A program made the translations under genes and the position numbers. A stretch of DNA of 64,000 bases from Cystobacter fuscus (lineage in GTDB: Bacteria; Myxococcota; Myxococcia; Myxococcales; Myxococcaceae). The notes beneath the pieces were generated by a model. The model did no database searches. It was not told the origin of the DNA and was given only the letters and a program-made list of their open reading frames with translations. Position 1 is the stretch's first letter; every line of letters begins with the position of its first letter. Below, in pieces: positions 8,141-16,010 of the stretch. The DNA lies in assembly GCF_002305875.1 (NCBI RefSeq), contig NZ_CP022098.1, positions 11,904,001 to 11,968,000 of the forward strand. Direction: 5' to 3'.

Positions 8141-9367
8141 ATGCGTCGCGCGCCCCTTCTGTCCACCGTGCTGTCCTCCTGCCTGCTGGCCCTGTCCGCC
8201 TGTGGCGATGCTCCCCCCGCTCCCGTGAATCCGGAGCCAGGGCCGGGGACGCCCTCGGTGACGGCCACCTCGCCCGCCGGTGGCGACGAGGCGCAGCTCC
8301 CTGGTGCCCTTACCCAGGTGTCCCTCACCTTCAGCGGGCCCATGGACACGTCCAAGGGGACGCTGCGGCCCTCCTCGGAGCTGGTGCTCGGCGCGCCCAC
8401 CTGGTCCGGCAATACGCTCACCGCGCCCGTCACCCGCATCGGCCATGACGAGGAGCACACCCTCACGCTCGAGGGTTTCCAGGATGCCGAGGGCCGGCCC
8501 GTGGAGCACACGCTGCGCTTCCGCACCGGGACGGATCGCCCGCGACCGGTCGTCACCGCCTCCAGCATCCCGGAGGGCGCCCAGGACGTGTATCCCCTGG
8601 AGCTGTACTTCGACCACGAGGCGCGCCGTCCGGGCATCTACCCACGCAAGCAACTGTCGCTGCGCTTCAGCGTCCCCATGCGCACCACCGACGCCCAGGT
8701 GAAGCTGGAGAACCACACGGACTCGAGCATCGCGCCGCGCGTCATCACCGGCCAGTGGCGCGACGAGGGCCGTGAGTTGTTGCTCACCCTGCCCGCGCCC
8801 GAGGACGGCGGCCCCGGTGGTGCCACCCTGGAGGAGAAGTCCCGCTACACCCTGGACCTGTCCGCCCTGCGCGGCGCCGAGGTGGGCAACCGGCTCGACG
8901 CCGCGGCGTTCCTCGGGGATGGCCGGTTGGACTTCACGACCTCCGAGCGGGATGGAGAGCTGGAGCACGCCTGCACCCACGCGCTCGCGAACGAGGCGGA
9001 GGCGATCCAGGCCACGACGGGCGAGGCGCCCCCGTTCGGCTTCGCTCCCCTCACCGACACGGGCCACTCGCGCTACCGCGTCACGCTGCCCGGCGAGCAG
9101 CAACACGGCTACACCTCGCTCGTCTCGAAGCCGGATCAGGACGAACACATCGTGCTCTACCTCGACCGGGAGCTCGCCGTGGGCGCCTATGACGGCATGG
9201 AGTTCAAGGACGTCGCCGTGAAGGTCGAGGCCGCCCGACCCGTCTGCACGGGCATCACCCACGTGGCCTCGTTCGCCGCCACCCAGGGCAACCGCGACTA
9301 CTTCCTGCGCTTCGGGCCCACGCCGGGCGCGGTGTTCGAGTTCATCCTCGAGCGCCACGCCCACTAG
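8141..9367 (+). CDS. HxCxH-domain lipoprotein with SbsA-type Ig-like domains (family member 4)
   Basis: The 408-residue lipoprotein has a lipobox LSAC at about residue 20. Ig-like SbsA/Big_5 domains follow: TSPAGGDEAQLPG ... LTFSGPMDTSKG, then a second with LSLRFSVPMRTTD, ending RLDFTTSER. The C-terminal family domain has HACTH at 276-280, YRVTLPGEQQ, VLYLDREL, a later Cys in RPVCTG, and YFLRFG ... FEFILERHAH. It ends in a short His-rich tail like member 1. Big_5 domains usually act as extracellular spacers, so the metal-type domain may be held away from the membrane. It is 107 bp beyond member 3, behind a hairpin, so it may also have its own promoter. Confidence 0.8.
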   Translation: MRRAPLLSTVLSSCLLALSACGDAPPAPVNPEPGPGTPSVTATSPAGGDEAQLPGALTQVSLTFSGPMDTSKGTLRPSSELVLGAPTWSGNTLTAPVTRIGHDEEHTLTLEGFQDAEGRPVEHTLRFRTGTDRPRPVVTASSIPEGAQDVYPLELYFDHEARRPGIYPRKQLSLRFSVPMRTTDAQVKLENHTDSSIAPRVITGQWRDEGRELLLTLPAPEDGGPGGATLEEKSRYTLDLSALRGAEVGNRLDAAAFLGDGRLDFTTSERDGELEHACTHALANEAEAIQATTGEAPPFGFAPLTDTGHSRYRVTLPGEQQHGYTSLVSKPDQDEHIVLYLDRELAVGAYDGMEFKDVAVKVEAARPVCTGITHVASFAATQGNRDYFLRFGPTPGAVFEFILERHAH

Positions 9368-9410
9368 GGGAACAATCGCGAGATGCTAGCTTCCGCCGCC
9401 CGGAGGCAGC

Positions 9411-10751
9411 ATGTATCTGCACGAGCTGACAGTCGCGAACCTCAAGTTGCTCCGCGACATGAAGATCCCATTCCTGCACGAGGGGCAGCCACGCGCCTGG
9501 ACGGTGTTCGTTGGCAAGAATGGTCTCTGCAAGACGTCGCTCTTGAGGGCAATCGCCCTCGCGGCCACCGGCCCCGAACGTGGCAACCAGCTTGGGACCT
9601 CGTACATCACCACCATGCCGGACAAACGGCGCGAGGAGGCGCAGGTCACCATCGAAGCCACCTTCGGCTTCAGTGAACGCCACCACGAGGCTCGCGAGTA
9701 TCCCGGCCTGGACGAGAAACCGCCGCACCCGCCACTTCTCGAAAGCAAGCTCACGACTTCCACACGGCTCGGAGTCCTGCGTGGCAGTTCCCAATTCGTG
9801 GATGCATCGACGAGGCTCCCGCTGTCACAGGGAACGCAGAAGGGTATCGATCCACTTCAGGAGGCCAGAGCGGCCGGATTGAAACTGTGGTTTGTCGCGG
9901 GGTATGGCGTGAGCCGCAACATTCCTCAGCCACTGAGCACCGCGTCACGTGTCTATGTTCCGGTACTGGATCGGTTGCAGTCGCTGTTCGATGGCCTGCC
10001 GCTCATCGCCACGGACTTCGTGAGCCGATTCGATGCCGAGACGGCCCGTGCATTCGGTGCCGAACTCAAGAAGGCCTTCGTCGAGCATGAACTGCTGCCC
10101 GCTGTCGACGACTTCCTGTTGATGGGCAGAGGAGGCATCAGTGACTCGAAGACCTTCGTCGAAGCGAACCGCTTCGCGATGCGGCTTCCTTCGGGTGAGG
10201 AAATCAGGATTCCCGCGCTCTGGATGTCCCAGGGATACCAATCCACGATCGCGTGGGTCGTGGACCTCGTCGCACAGGTCTGGAGCGAGGCCGGCGAACC
10301 CATTCCATTGAAGGACATCGAGGGGCTCGTCCTCATTGACGAGATCGATCTCCACATCCACCCCACCTGGCAGCGAGGGCTCGTCCGCTCGCTCCGGCAC
10401 GCGCTCCCGCGCGTTCAATTCGTCGCGACAACCCACTCCCCCATGGTGCTCCCCGGACTGGAGCCACATGAGATCTTCATCCTGGAGGCGGAGCAGGATG
10501 GAAGCGTGCGGTGGGCTCAATCGACGCAACAGCCCCGCCTGCTCTCTGGAGGGGAAATCTACGAACGCTTCTTCGACATCCGGTCGGTCTACCCAGAGGA
10601 ACACGCGCAGAAATTGCACCGCTACCTTCGGCTCGCCGCCGACGCCTACCGGAGTGACGAGGAAGAAGGTGAGATGGCCGGACTTCTGAAGTGGCTCCAG
10701 AACGAGCGTGTCCCCGTCGCCTACGACCCGGTCCCCCGGAGGCAAGCATGA
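9411..10751 (+). CDS. ptuA: AAA/OLD-like ATPase of a Septu-type defence pair (PtuA-like)
   Basis: The 446-residue ATPase belongs to the ABC/OLD-like class. It has an unusual P-loop GKNGLCKT (residues 35-42, with Cys where the second Gly of the Walker A consensus is expected), an SQG-type signature in MSQGYQST (272-279), Walker B VLIDEID (307-313) and an H-loop ATTHSP (339-344). The next gene overlaps it by ATGA and encodes an HNH endonuclease. ATPase plus HNH is the composition of Septu anti-phage systems, where PtuA forms the ATPase core and PtuB cleaves nucleic acid. No reverse transcriptase is nearby, which argues against a retron-associated variant. Codon use is less GC-rich than that of the flanking lipoproteins, consistent with horizontal gain. 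Confidence 0.78.
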   Translation: MYLHELTVANLKLLRDMKIPFLHEGQPRAWTVFVGKNGLCKTSLLRAIALAATGPERGNQLGTSYITTMPDKRREEAQVTIEATFGFSERHHEAREYPGLDEKPPHPPLLESKLTTSTRLGVLRGSSQFVDASTRLPLSQGTQKGIDPLQEARAAGLKLWFVAGYGVSRNIPQPLSTASRVYVPVLDRLQSLFDGLPLIATDFVSRFDAETARAFGAELKKAFVEHELLPAVDDFLLMGRGGISDSKTFVEANRFAMRLPSGEEIRIPALWMSQGYQSTIAWVVDLVAQVWSEAGEPIPLKDIEGLVLIDEIDLHIHPTWQRGLVRSLRHALPRVQFVATTHSPMVLPGLEPHEIFILEAEQDGSVRWAQSTQQPRLLSGGEIYERFFDIRSVYPEEHAQKLHRYLRLAADAYRSDEEEGEMAGLLKWLQNERVPVAYDPVPRRQA

Positions 10752-11509
10752 TCCGGATAGACAGGGGGCCAGAGCCCCTTGAGCTACCCGATGTCCGGCG
10801 CGACGAGCTCGAGCGCTTCCGGGCCATCGTCCTCACGAGTGGTTATGACCGCAACCAACTCGGGACTCGCTACACCGCGGTGAAAGAAGCACTCTGGCGC
10901 CGCCAGGAACTCAAGTGCTGCTACTGCGAGAAGGTCTGCGAGAACGTTGGCAATGACCTCGAACACTACCGACCGACGTCAAGGTATTGGTGGCTCGCAT
11001 GGACATGGGAGAACTTGTTGTTTGCCTGCCAGAACTGCAATCGGTGGGCGAAGAACGACGACTTCCCCCTGGCAGACGAGAAGACCCGGCTCAAGGCCGA
11101 GGAGAGTCCACCGCAGGGGGAGCAACCACAACTTGTCGACCCAGCAACAGAGGACCCCCTCGACTCGATTCAATTCGTATGGGACGAAGCATCAGACCGA
11201 TGGCTGCCCCGACCTCGCGGAGCGAGCGTGAAGGGGGCGGAAACCATTCGTGTGCTGGAACTCGACCGACAGGCACTCCTGGAACTCTTCCAGAACTACG
11301 TCAGGGACTACTTGATGCCTGACGTCAACCACCTTCGCGAATTGATGAAGAATGGCAACGAGCATGCCGTGCGTGACACCTGGAAACGCAATGTCAGGCG
11401 GGCCCTTCAACGGACCATGTTCTACACAGCACTCGCTCACGATGTGTTCGACCATTACTTCCCCGAGGACGAGCGGCGACGCTGGGGGCTGGAACTCCCG
11501 AGGCCATGA
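10748..11509 (+). CDS. ptuB: HNH endonuclease of the Septu-type pair (PtuB-like)
   Basis: The 253-residue protein begins with an ATG that overlaps the ATPase stop (ATGA), so the two are translationally coupled. The HNH core has a Cys cluster KCCYCEKVC (residues 56-64), then LEHYRP (71-76, catalytic His73) and NLLFACQNCNRWAK (89-102). The paired CxxC groups fit a zinc-stabilised HNH fold of the kind in PtuB and the TIGR02646 family. The rest is helical and charged. Its role would be DNA cleavage upon phage infection under control of the ATPase. HNH identity is strong; Septu assignment rests on the partner and order. Confidence 0.8.
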   Translation: MIRIDRGPEPLELPDVRRDELERFRAIVLTSGYDRNQLGTRYTAVKEALWRRQELKCCYCEKVCENVGNDLEHYRPTSRYWWLAWTWENLLFACQNCNRWAKNDDFPLADEKTRLKAEESPPQGEQPQLVDPATEDPLDSIQFVWDEASDRWLPRPRGASVKGAETIRVLELDRQALLELFQNYVRDYLMPDVNHLRELMKNGNEHAVRDTWKRNVRRALQRTMFYTALAHDVFDHYFPEDERRRWGLELPRP

Positions 11510-11556
11510 GGCCGCGCCTCTCGCCCCCATACTCATCACTGGAGGGCTGACGCACC

Positions 11557-12384
11557 CTACTCCCACGCCGCGGAGAACGCGGTGTGCCTCCGCAGGTTGA
11601 CGAATAGCGCGCGGTACACCTGGCTCTCCGCGGTCACCTTCACCCGTGCCCCCTCCTCGAGCATCTCCAGGCGCTCGAAGAGGGCGCCCTCGAACCAGCG
11701 CCGGGGCTGAAGCTCCAGCACGAACAGCCCTTCCTCCTCCAGTTCCACCTCGATGGGCACGAAGTCCACCCGCTGCATCTCCACCGGCGCGGGGAAGTCC
11801 ACCGTGACGAGGAAGGGCACACGCTGCCCCTCGCGCTCGGCCGTGCCCTCCAGCCACACCGAGTGCCCCTCCAGCGCCACCGCCTCCGCGCCCAGGGCCC
11901 GCGAGGGAGGCTGGAGCAACAGTGACAGGGAACGCGCCCGGCCAGCGATTCCCGGCGAGCGCCCGAGCACCCTCGCCTGCCCTGGCTCCGCGAGCAGATC
12001 GAACACCACCTCGCGATCCCACTCCCCGAGCACCCGGCCTCCGGAGAAGAAGGACTCGTGCGCGTGCGCGCTGGGCACGAGCACCTCCCCCAAGCGGCGC
12101 CACCACCGTCCCGTGGGAGCCGGCTGCAAGGGCGAGGCGTTCTCGAAGAGGTAGATGGGGCCGAGCACCATGCGCGCCGCCGTGAGCTCCACGCGCCAAC
12201 CGGTGTCGGTGGTGAAGTGCCCCGGGTGAGTCTCCCCCGGAGCGATCGCGGTGCGCAGGCCCATGCGGAAGACAATGCCTCGGCCGCCGGTGCCCGAGCC
12301 TCCACACGCGGCTCCCGCGCCGAGCAGCGCGGCCCCGAGCAACGTGGTGAAGGCACGGCGGGTGGTGCGTGGTGTCGCGGTCAT
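11557..12384 (-). CDS. TAT-type lipoprotein partner of the TonB receptor
   Basis: The 275-residue protein starts at 12384 and its ATG overlaps the receptor stop (ATGA), so it is the second gene of that operon. The N-terminus has a twin-arginine motif TTRRAFTTLL, a hydrophobic stretch and a weak lipobox GAGAAC, which suggests TAT export and lipidation. The mature part contains TGWRVELTAARMVLG, GHSVWLEGTAEREG and VPFLVTVDFP. These align with TKYLVSVGDF, GYSYWVEGVATK and VYTFRMGFPV in the divergent lipoprotein at 14980, so the two look homologous. They faintly resemble MbnP-like copper-binding proteins. A role in handing metal to or from the receptor is inference. Confidence 0.72.
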   Translation of the reverse strand: MTATPRTTRRAFTTLLGAALLGAGAACGGSGTGGRGIVFRMGLRTAIAPGETHPGHFTTDTGWRVELTAARMVLGPIYLFENASPLQPAPTGRWWRRLGEVLVPSAHAHESFFSGGRVLGEWDREVVFDLLAEPGQARVLGRSPGIAGRARSLSLLLQPPSRALGAEAVALEGHSVWLEGTAEREGQRVPFLVTVDFPAPVEMQRVDFVPIEVELEEEGLFVLELQPRRWFEGALFERLEMLEEGARVKVTAESQVYRALFVNLRRHTAFSAAWE

Positions 12385-14912
12385 GGCACGGCCTCCTGCA
12401 GGTCCAGATGAACGGTGAGGGTGGCGAGCACGGTGCGGGGTGCTCCCGCGGAGAAGTGGCGCGTGGCCATCAACGAGGCCGGAGCATCCGGGCCGCGGAA
12501 GTTGGAGACGTAGTTGAACTCGGCCTCGCGCCAACGCGCGTCGAGCAGGTTCTCCACCGACACACCCAGCTCCAGCGCCTTCCACCGGGCGCTCGCCGCC
12601 ACGTCGAAGAGGAAGATGGGCTCGCTGAAGCGCTCGAGCGGCAGCGGCTTGGGGCCGATGGCGCTATGGCCCAGCGCGAGCATCCAGCTCACCGGGAAGG
12701 TGCCCACGTCGAGCTGGCCTCGCAGCGACGCATCCACCCGCCCGATGAGCTGGGGGATGTAGGGCATCACCGTGCCCTCCCAGACCTTCCAGGACGGGGC
12801 GCCGGGGGCCGGCAGCGTCGCGTGGGCCCAGGCCAGACTGCCCTGCACGTCCAGGCGATCGAGCAGGGTGAAGCGCGAGGTGGCGAAGGCCCCCAGGCGC
12901 TGGGAGGGACCCACGGGCTGGTTGCGGCCCGCCGTCTCGTCGAAGACCAGGTCTTGCGACACGCGCGTGGTGAACACGGCGCCGCGCGCCTCGAACTCAT
13001 AGGGCTGGCCCTCGCCCCCGAGCCGCCAACCCAGGCCCGTCTCCACGGCCGTCACGCGCGCATAGGGAGCGAGCTCCGCGTCGGACAGGGCCGCCGCGTC
13101 ACTGGAGCGCGCCCCCAGGCCCGCGCTGGTGAGCCAGGTGAGCTGGGGGGACAGCCGCACCTCGGCGGTGGCACGGGGACTCGCGAAGAAGCCATACGCC
13201 TCGATGGACTCCTCGGGGATGCGCGGTCCCTGCCGGTCCGAGGCGGGCCGGTTCTGGTCCTCCACGGCGAAGAGGAAGGTGTCCAGCCGCACCCCGCCGC
13301 GCAGGGTGAGCCAGGACAACGGCGCGTGCCGCAGCGAGGCGTAGGCCCCCACGTTCGTGGTGCGTACCTGGTTGTCGAAGAGGGTGCCGTAGGGAGCGCC
13401 TCCCTGCGCGCGCAGCCGCCGCGAGCGCGTGAGGACGTCGTCGAAGCGCGCGATGTAGCCCAGCTCCAGCGGCAGGGGCTGATCGCCCAGGCGCACGCCC
13501 GGCGTGTAGCGGCCGCGCAGGCCCACGGTGACGCCGCGATAGGTCTGCTCGGTGGCATCGCCCCGCTGGGACTCGCCGATGGGCGGCACGTCGTTGAGGA
13601 AGCCGGTGAAGTTCTCCCGGATGCGCATCTGCCGCATCACCACGAAGCCCTGCTGCACGAAGCGCCCGCCCCCGCTCAGCCGCGAGCGCAGCTCCGCGGA
13701 CACCAGGTGCCGCTGCGCCGCCCCACCCTGGTTCGGATCATAGAGACAGAAGAACTGCGAGTCCGCGTCGGCCGCGCACGGCATGCGCCCGTCCACCACG
13801 TCCGTCTCCCGCACCACGCCCGCCGAGGAGAAGCGCGCCGCGTAGCTCGACCCCAACAGCCGCAGCCGCGTCTCGTCGCCCAGACGCAGCTCCATCTGGG
13901 CCATCACCCCCGCGTTGGCATAGGCGCGGTTGGGACCGAAGCCGGGCCCCTGGCGCACGAGCAGCCCCACGAAGTTGGCCTCGCTCGACTCCGGAGGGCC
14001 GTACACCAACGCCAGCCGGCGCGAGGCATAGCTGCCCGTGCTCGCCGAGGCGGTGAGGCCCCGGCGCTTCAAGCCGAGCTGGTACTCCACCGTGCCCGCC
14101 ACGCCGAAGTCGCCCTGGGACGGGTCATAGGGCCCCTCGGTGACGCGCAGCGAGTCCACCAGCTCGGGGATGATGAAGTAGGTGTCCGCGTAGCCATGGC
14201 CGTGCGCGTGCGACACCTCGTTGAGGGGCACGCCCTCCAGGCGCAGCTCCACGTCCTTGCCCTCGCCCGCGTCGAAGCCCCGGATGAAGATGGTCTCCGC
14301 GTGGCCCTCGCCCCCGTGGTTGGCGAGCATGACGCCCGGGGCCAGCAACATCAGATCCGACGCGGAGTGGCGAGGCACGTCGGCGAGCTGGCCCACGGAG
14401 ATTTGAAAGTCTCCCACCGCGGCCGGCGGCGGCGCGGCGGCCTTGCCCCGCACCGTGGTGGCGAACGCGGGCTTCTCCGACTCGGCGGATTCAGTGGGTG
14501 GCGGCTCGGCGGGCATCGGCTCGGCCGGGGGCGGCGTCTGCTCGGGTTCGCTCACGGCGGGAGACTCCACGGGCGGCTCCGGCGGCGGCGCGGGAGGGGG
14601 CTCGAAGGTGACGGGCACATCGGCCTGCACCTCCACGGCCACGTCTCCCTGCCTCGCGGGCTGGAAGCGCCAGCGCAAGGCGGCGGCCATGGCGGAGCGA
14701 TCGAACGCGAGCCCCGCCGACTCGCGCACGTCCACGCGCGACACCTCGCCCTCCTCGTCGATGGTCAGGCGCAGGAGCACCACGACGGGCGCCGTCGGCG
14801 CGGACTCCCCGGCGGGCAGCACGGGAGGCGCGATCTCCACCGCGACGGGCGGGGTCACGGGCGGCGCGGCCACGGCCCCCAGGAGGCAGAACAACAGACA
14901 GGAGGTCCACAT
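12381..14912 (-). CDS. TonB-dependent outer-membrane receptor with N-terminal TonB-like domain, likely metal-related
   Basis: The 843-residue protein has a signal peptide (residues 1-16), then a TonB C-terminal-like domain (about 41-104: VVVLLRLTIDEEGEVSRVDV, ALRWRFQPA). A Pro/Glu-rich linker (about 105-165) follows, then a plug (about 165-270: SASDLMLLAPGVMLANHGG, IFIRGFDAGEGKDVELRLEG) and a beta-barrel to the end. Fusion of a TonB-like domain to the receptor is common in myxobacteria. The plug carries NHGGEGH (198-204) and HAHGHG (235-240), a His cluster that fits Cu/Zn-type substrates better than siderophores (inference). The gene heads an operon with the TAT lipoprotein and faces the lipoprotein at 14980 across a 17-bp dyad. 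Confidence 0.88.
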   Translation of the reverse strand: MWTSCLLFCLLGAVAAPPVTPPVAVEIAPPVLPAGESAPTAPVVVLLRLTIDEEGEVSRVDVRESAGLAFDRSAMAAALRWRFQPARQGDVAVEVQADVPVTFEPPPAPPPEPPVESPAVSEPEQTPPPAEPMPAEPPPTESAESEKPAFATTVRGKAAAPPPAAVGDFQISVGQLADVPRHSASDLMLLAPGVMLANHGGEGHAETIFIRGFDAGEGKDVELRLEGVPLNEVSHAHGHGYADTYFIIPELVDSLRVTEGPYDPSQGDFGVAGTVEYQLGLKRRGLTASASTGSYASRRLALVYGPPESSEANFVGLLVRQGPGFGPNRAYANAGVMAQMELRLGDETRLRLLGSSYAARFSSAGVVRETDVVDGRMPCAADADSQFFCLYDPNQGGAAQRHLVSAELRSRLSGGGRFVQQGFVVMRQMRIRENFTGFLNDVPPIGESQRGDATEQTYRGVTVGLRGRYTPGVRLGDQPLPLELGYIARFDDVLTRSRRLRAQGGAPYGTLFDNQVRTTNVGAYASLRHAPLSWLTLRGGVRLDTFLFAVEDQNRPASDRQGPRIPEESIEAYGFFASPRATAEVRLSPQLTWLTSAGLGARSSDAAALSDAELAPYARVTAVETGLGWRLGGEGQPYEFEARGAVFTTRVSQDLVFDETAGRNQPVGPSQRLGAFATSRFTLLDRLDVQGSLAWAHATLPAPGAPSWKVWEGTVMPYIPQLIGRVDASLRGQLDVGTFPVSWMLALGHSAIGPKPLPLERFSEPIFLFDVAASARWKALELGVSVENLLDARWREAEFNYVSNFRGPDAPASLMATRHFSAGAPRTVLATLTVHLDLQEAVP

Positions 14913-14947
14913 GGGTCGACCGCCGGATATACCACCGTCGACTTGAC

Positions 14948-14964
14948 TTGCAACACAGTTGCAA
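14948..14964. promoter_or_regulatory. 17-bp perfect dyad TTGCAAC-ACA-GTTGCAA (operator candidate)
   Basis: The 7-3-7 palindrome lies between the divergent receptor (start 14912) and lipoprotein (start 14980), with an extra GTTGCA half-site at 14975-14980. It matches the dyad at 5140-5156 in 6 of 7 bases of each half. A dimer here could repress both directions. A Fur-superfamily protein is the likeliest ligand (inference). Confidence 0.62.
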
Positions 14965-14979
14965 ATAATTCCCAGTTGC

Positions 14980-15864
14980 ATGAGCACACGATCGTGGATG
15001 AAACGAGGCGCGCTGTTCGGGGTGCTGGCGCTCGGGGGCGTGGGGTGCGAGCCCGCGGCCGAGGGCGAGGTGCGCGTGACGCTGAGCGGCGGAGACGGCA
15101 CCCAGCGCGGCTACAATGACCACCTCTTCCAGGATGGCTGGTCCGTGCAGTTCACGAAGTACCTGGTGTCGGTGGGTGACTTCACGCTGACGTCCGCCAC
15201 CGGGGAGAAGCGCACGGCGGCAGGCCAGGTGCTGGTGGACGTACAGAAGGGCGACATGCCGCTCGCGCACCTCGAGGGGCTCGCGGCGGGACGCTGGAGC
15301 GTGGGCTTCCGCATGGCCCCTCCCGGCGCGGACACGGCGCTGCCGGACGGCAACGTGTCGCCGGAGGACCTGGAGCTCATGCGCTCGAAGGGCTACAGCT
15401 ACTGGGTGGAGGGAGTCGCCACCAAGGCGAACGTGGGCGTCTACACCTTCCGCATGGGCTTTCCCGTCAACGCGCGCATGGTGGACTGCGTCAACGGGGT
15501 GGACGGCACGCTGGGCATCGTGGTGCCAGAGAACTCCGTGGCCCAGACGGAGGTCACCATCCACGCCGAGCACATGTTCTATGACCGGCTGGGCACCCAC
15601 CGCGGGGTGCTGCTGCGCTTCGACGCCCTGGCCGCCACCGCCACCGCCGACAAGGTCATCACCCCCGAGGGGCTCGCCTCGCAGCGGCTGCTCGACCTGC
15701 GGGACGCCCAGGGCCGCGAGCTGAAGGACGCCCAGGGCAAGCCCGTGGTCTACGAGCCGGGCGCCTACACCGTGCGGACGCTCCAGGAGTTCGTCACCCA
15801 GAGCATCGTGGACCAGGCGCACCTCAATGGCGGAGGCGTGTGCACCGTGGCCCACGACGGCTAG
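14980..15864 (+). CDS. MbnP-like lipoprotein divergent from the TonB receptor
   Basis: The protein has a lipoprotein signal, ALGGVGC. Starts at 14980 or 14998 are both possible, neither with a clear ribosome site; the overlap of the upstream region with the dyad suggests a very short leader. The mature part has WSVQFTKYLVSVGDFTL, AAGRWSVGFRMAPPGADTA, MRSKGYSYWVEGVATK and FPVNARMVDC. This pattern is like MbnP-family periplasmic copper-binding proteins (YLSNF / GxYxGIRF / WxW-type). It also resembles the TAT lipoprotein at 11557. With a His-rich-plug receptor and a shared dyad it probably serves metal acquisition or storage. Family call is moderate. Confidence 0.7.
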   Translation: MSTRSWMKRGALFGVLALGGVGCEPAAEGEVRVTLSGGDGTQRGYNDHLFQDGWSVQFTKYLVSVGDFTLTSATGEKRTAAGQVLVDVQKGDMPLAHLEGLAAGRWSVGFRMAPPGADTALPDGNVSPEDLELMRSKGYSYWVEGVATKANVGVYTFRMGFPVNARMVDCVNGVDGTLGIVVPENSVAQTEVTIHAEHMFYDRLGTHRGVLLRFDALAATATADKVITPEGLASQRLLDLRDAQGRELKDAQGKPVVYEPGAYTVRTLQEFVTQSIVDQAHLNGGGVCTVAHDG

Positions 15865-16010
15865 CCGCAGCTCGCTCGGCCGCCCTCCCTCCACGCGGGC
15901 GGCGCATCCCCTCCCGAGGTCGCACGGGCCGGGTTGGCACCACGGTGCGCCGTCCCCAACGTTTCGCGACAGGCCATTCAGGCCATTGAAACAACCCTGG
16001 AGGGGTCACC

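Noticed and set aside
11510..11556. Retron or reverse transcriptase linked to the Septu pair
   Set aside because: No reverse transcriptase motif (such as xADD) was found near 9.4-11.5 kb, so a retron version is not supported.
12369..15119. 916-codon open frame on the forward strand
   Set aside because: It is antisense to the TonB receptor, with no domain, signal or start context; the receptor strand has all family motifs.
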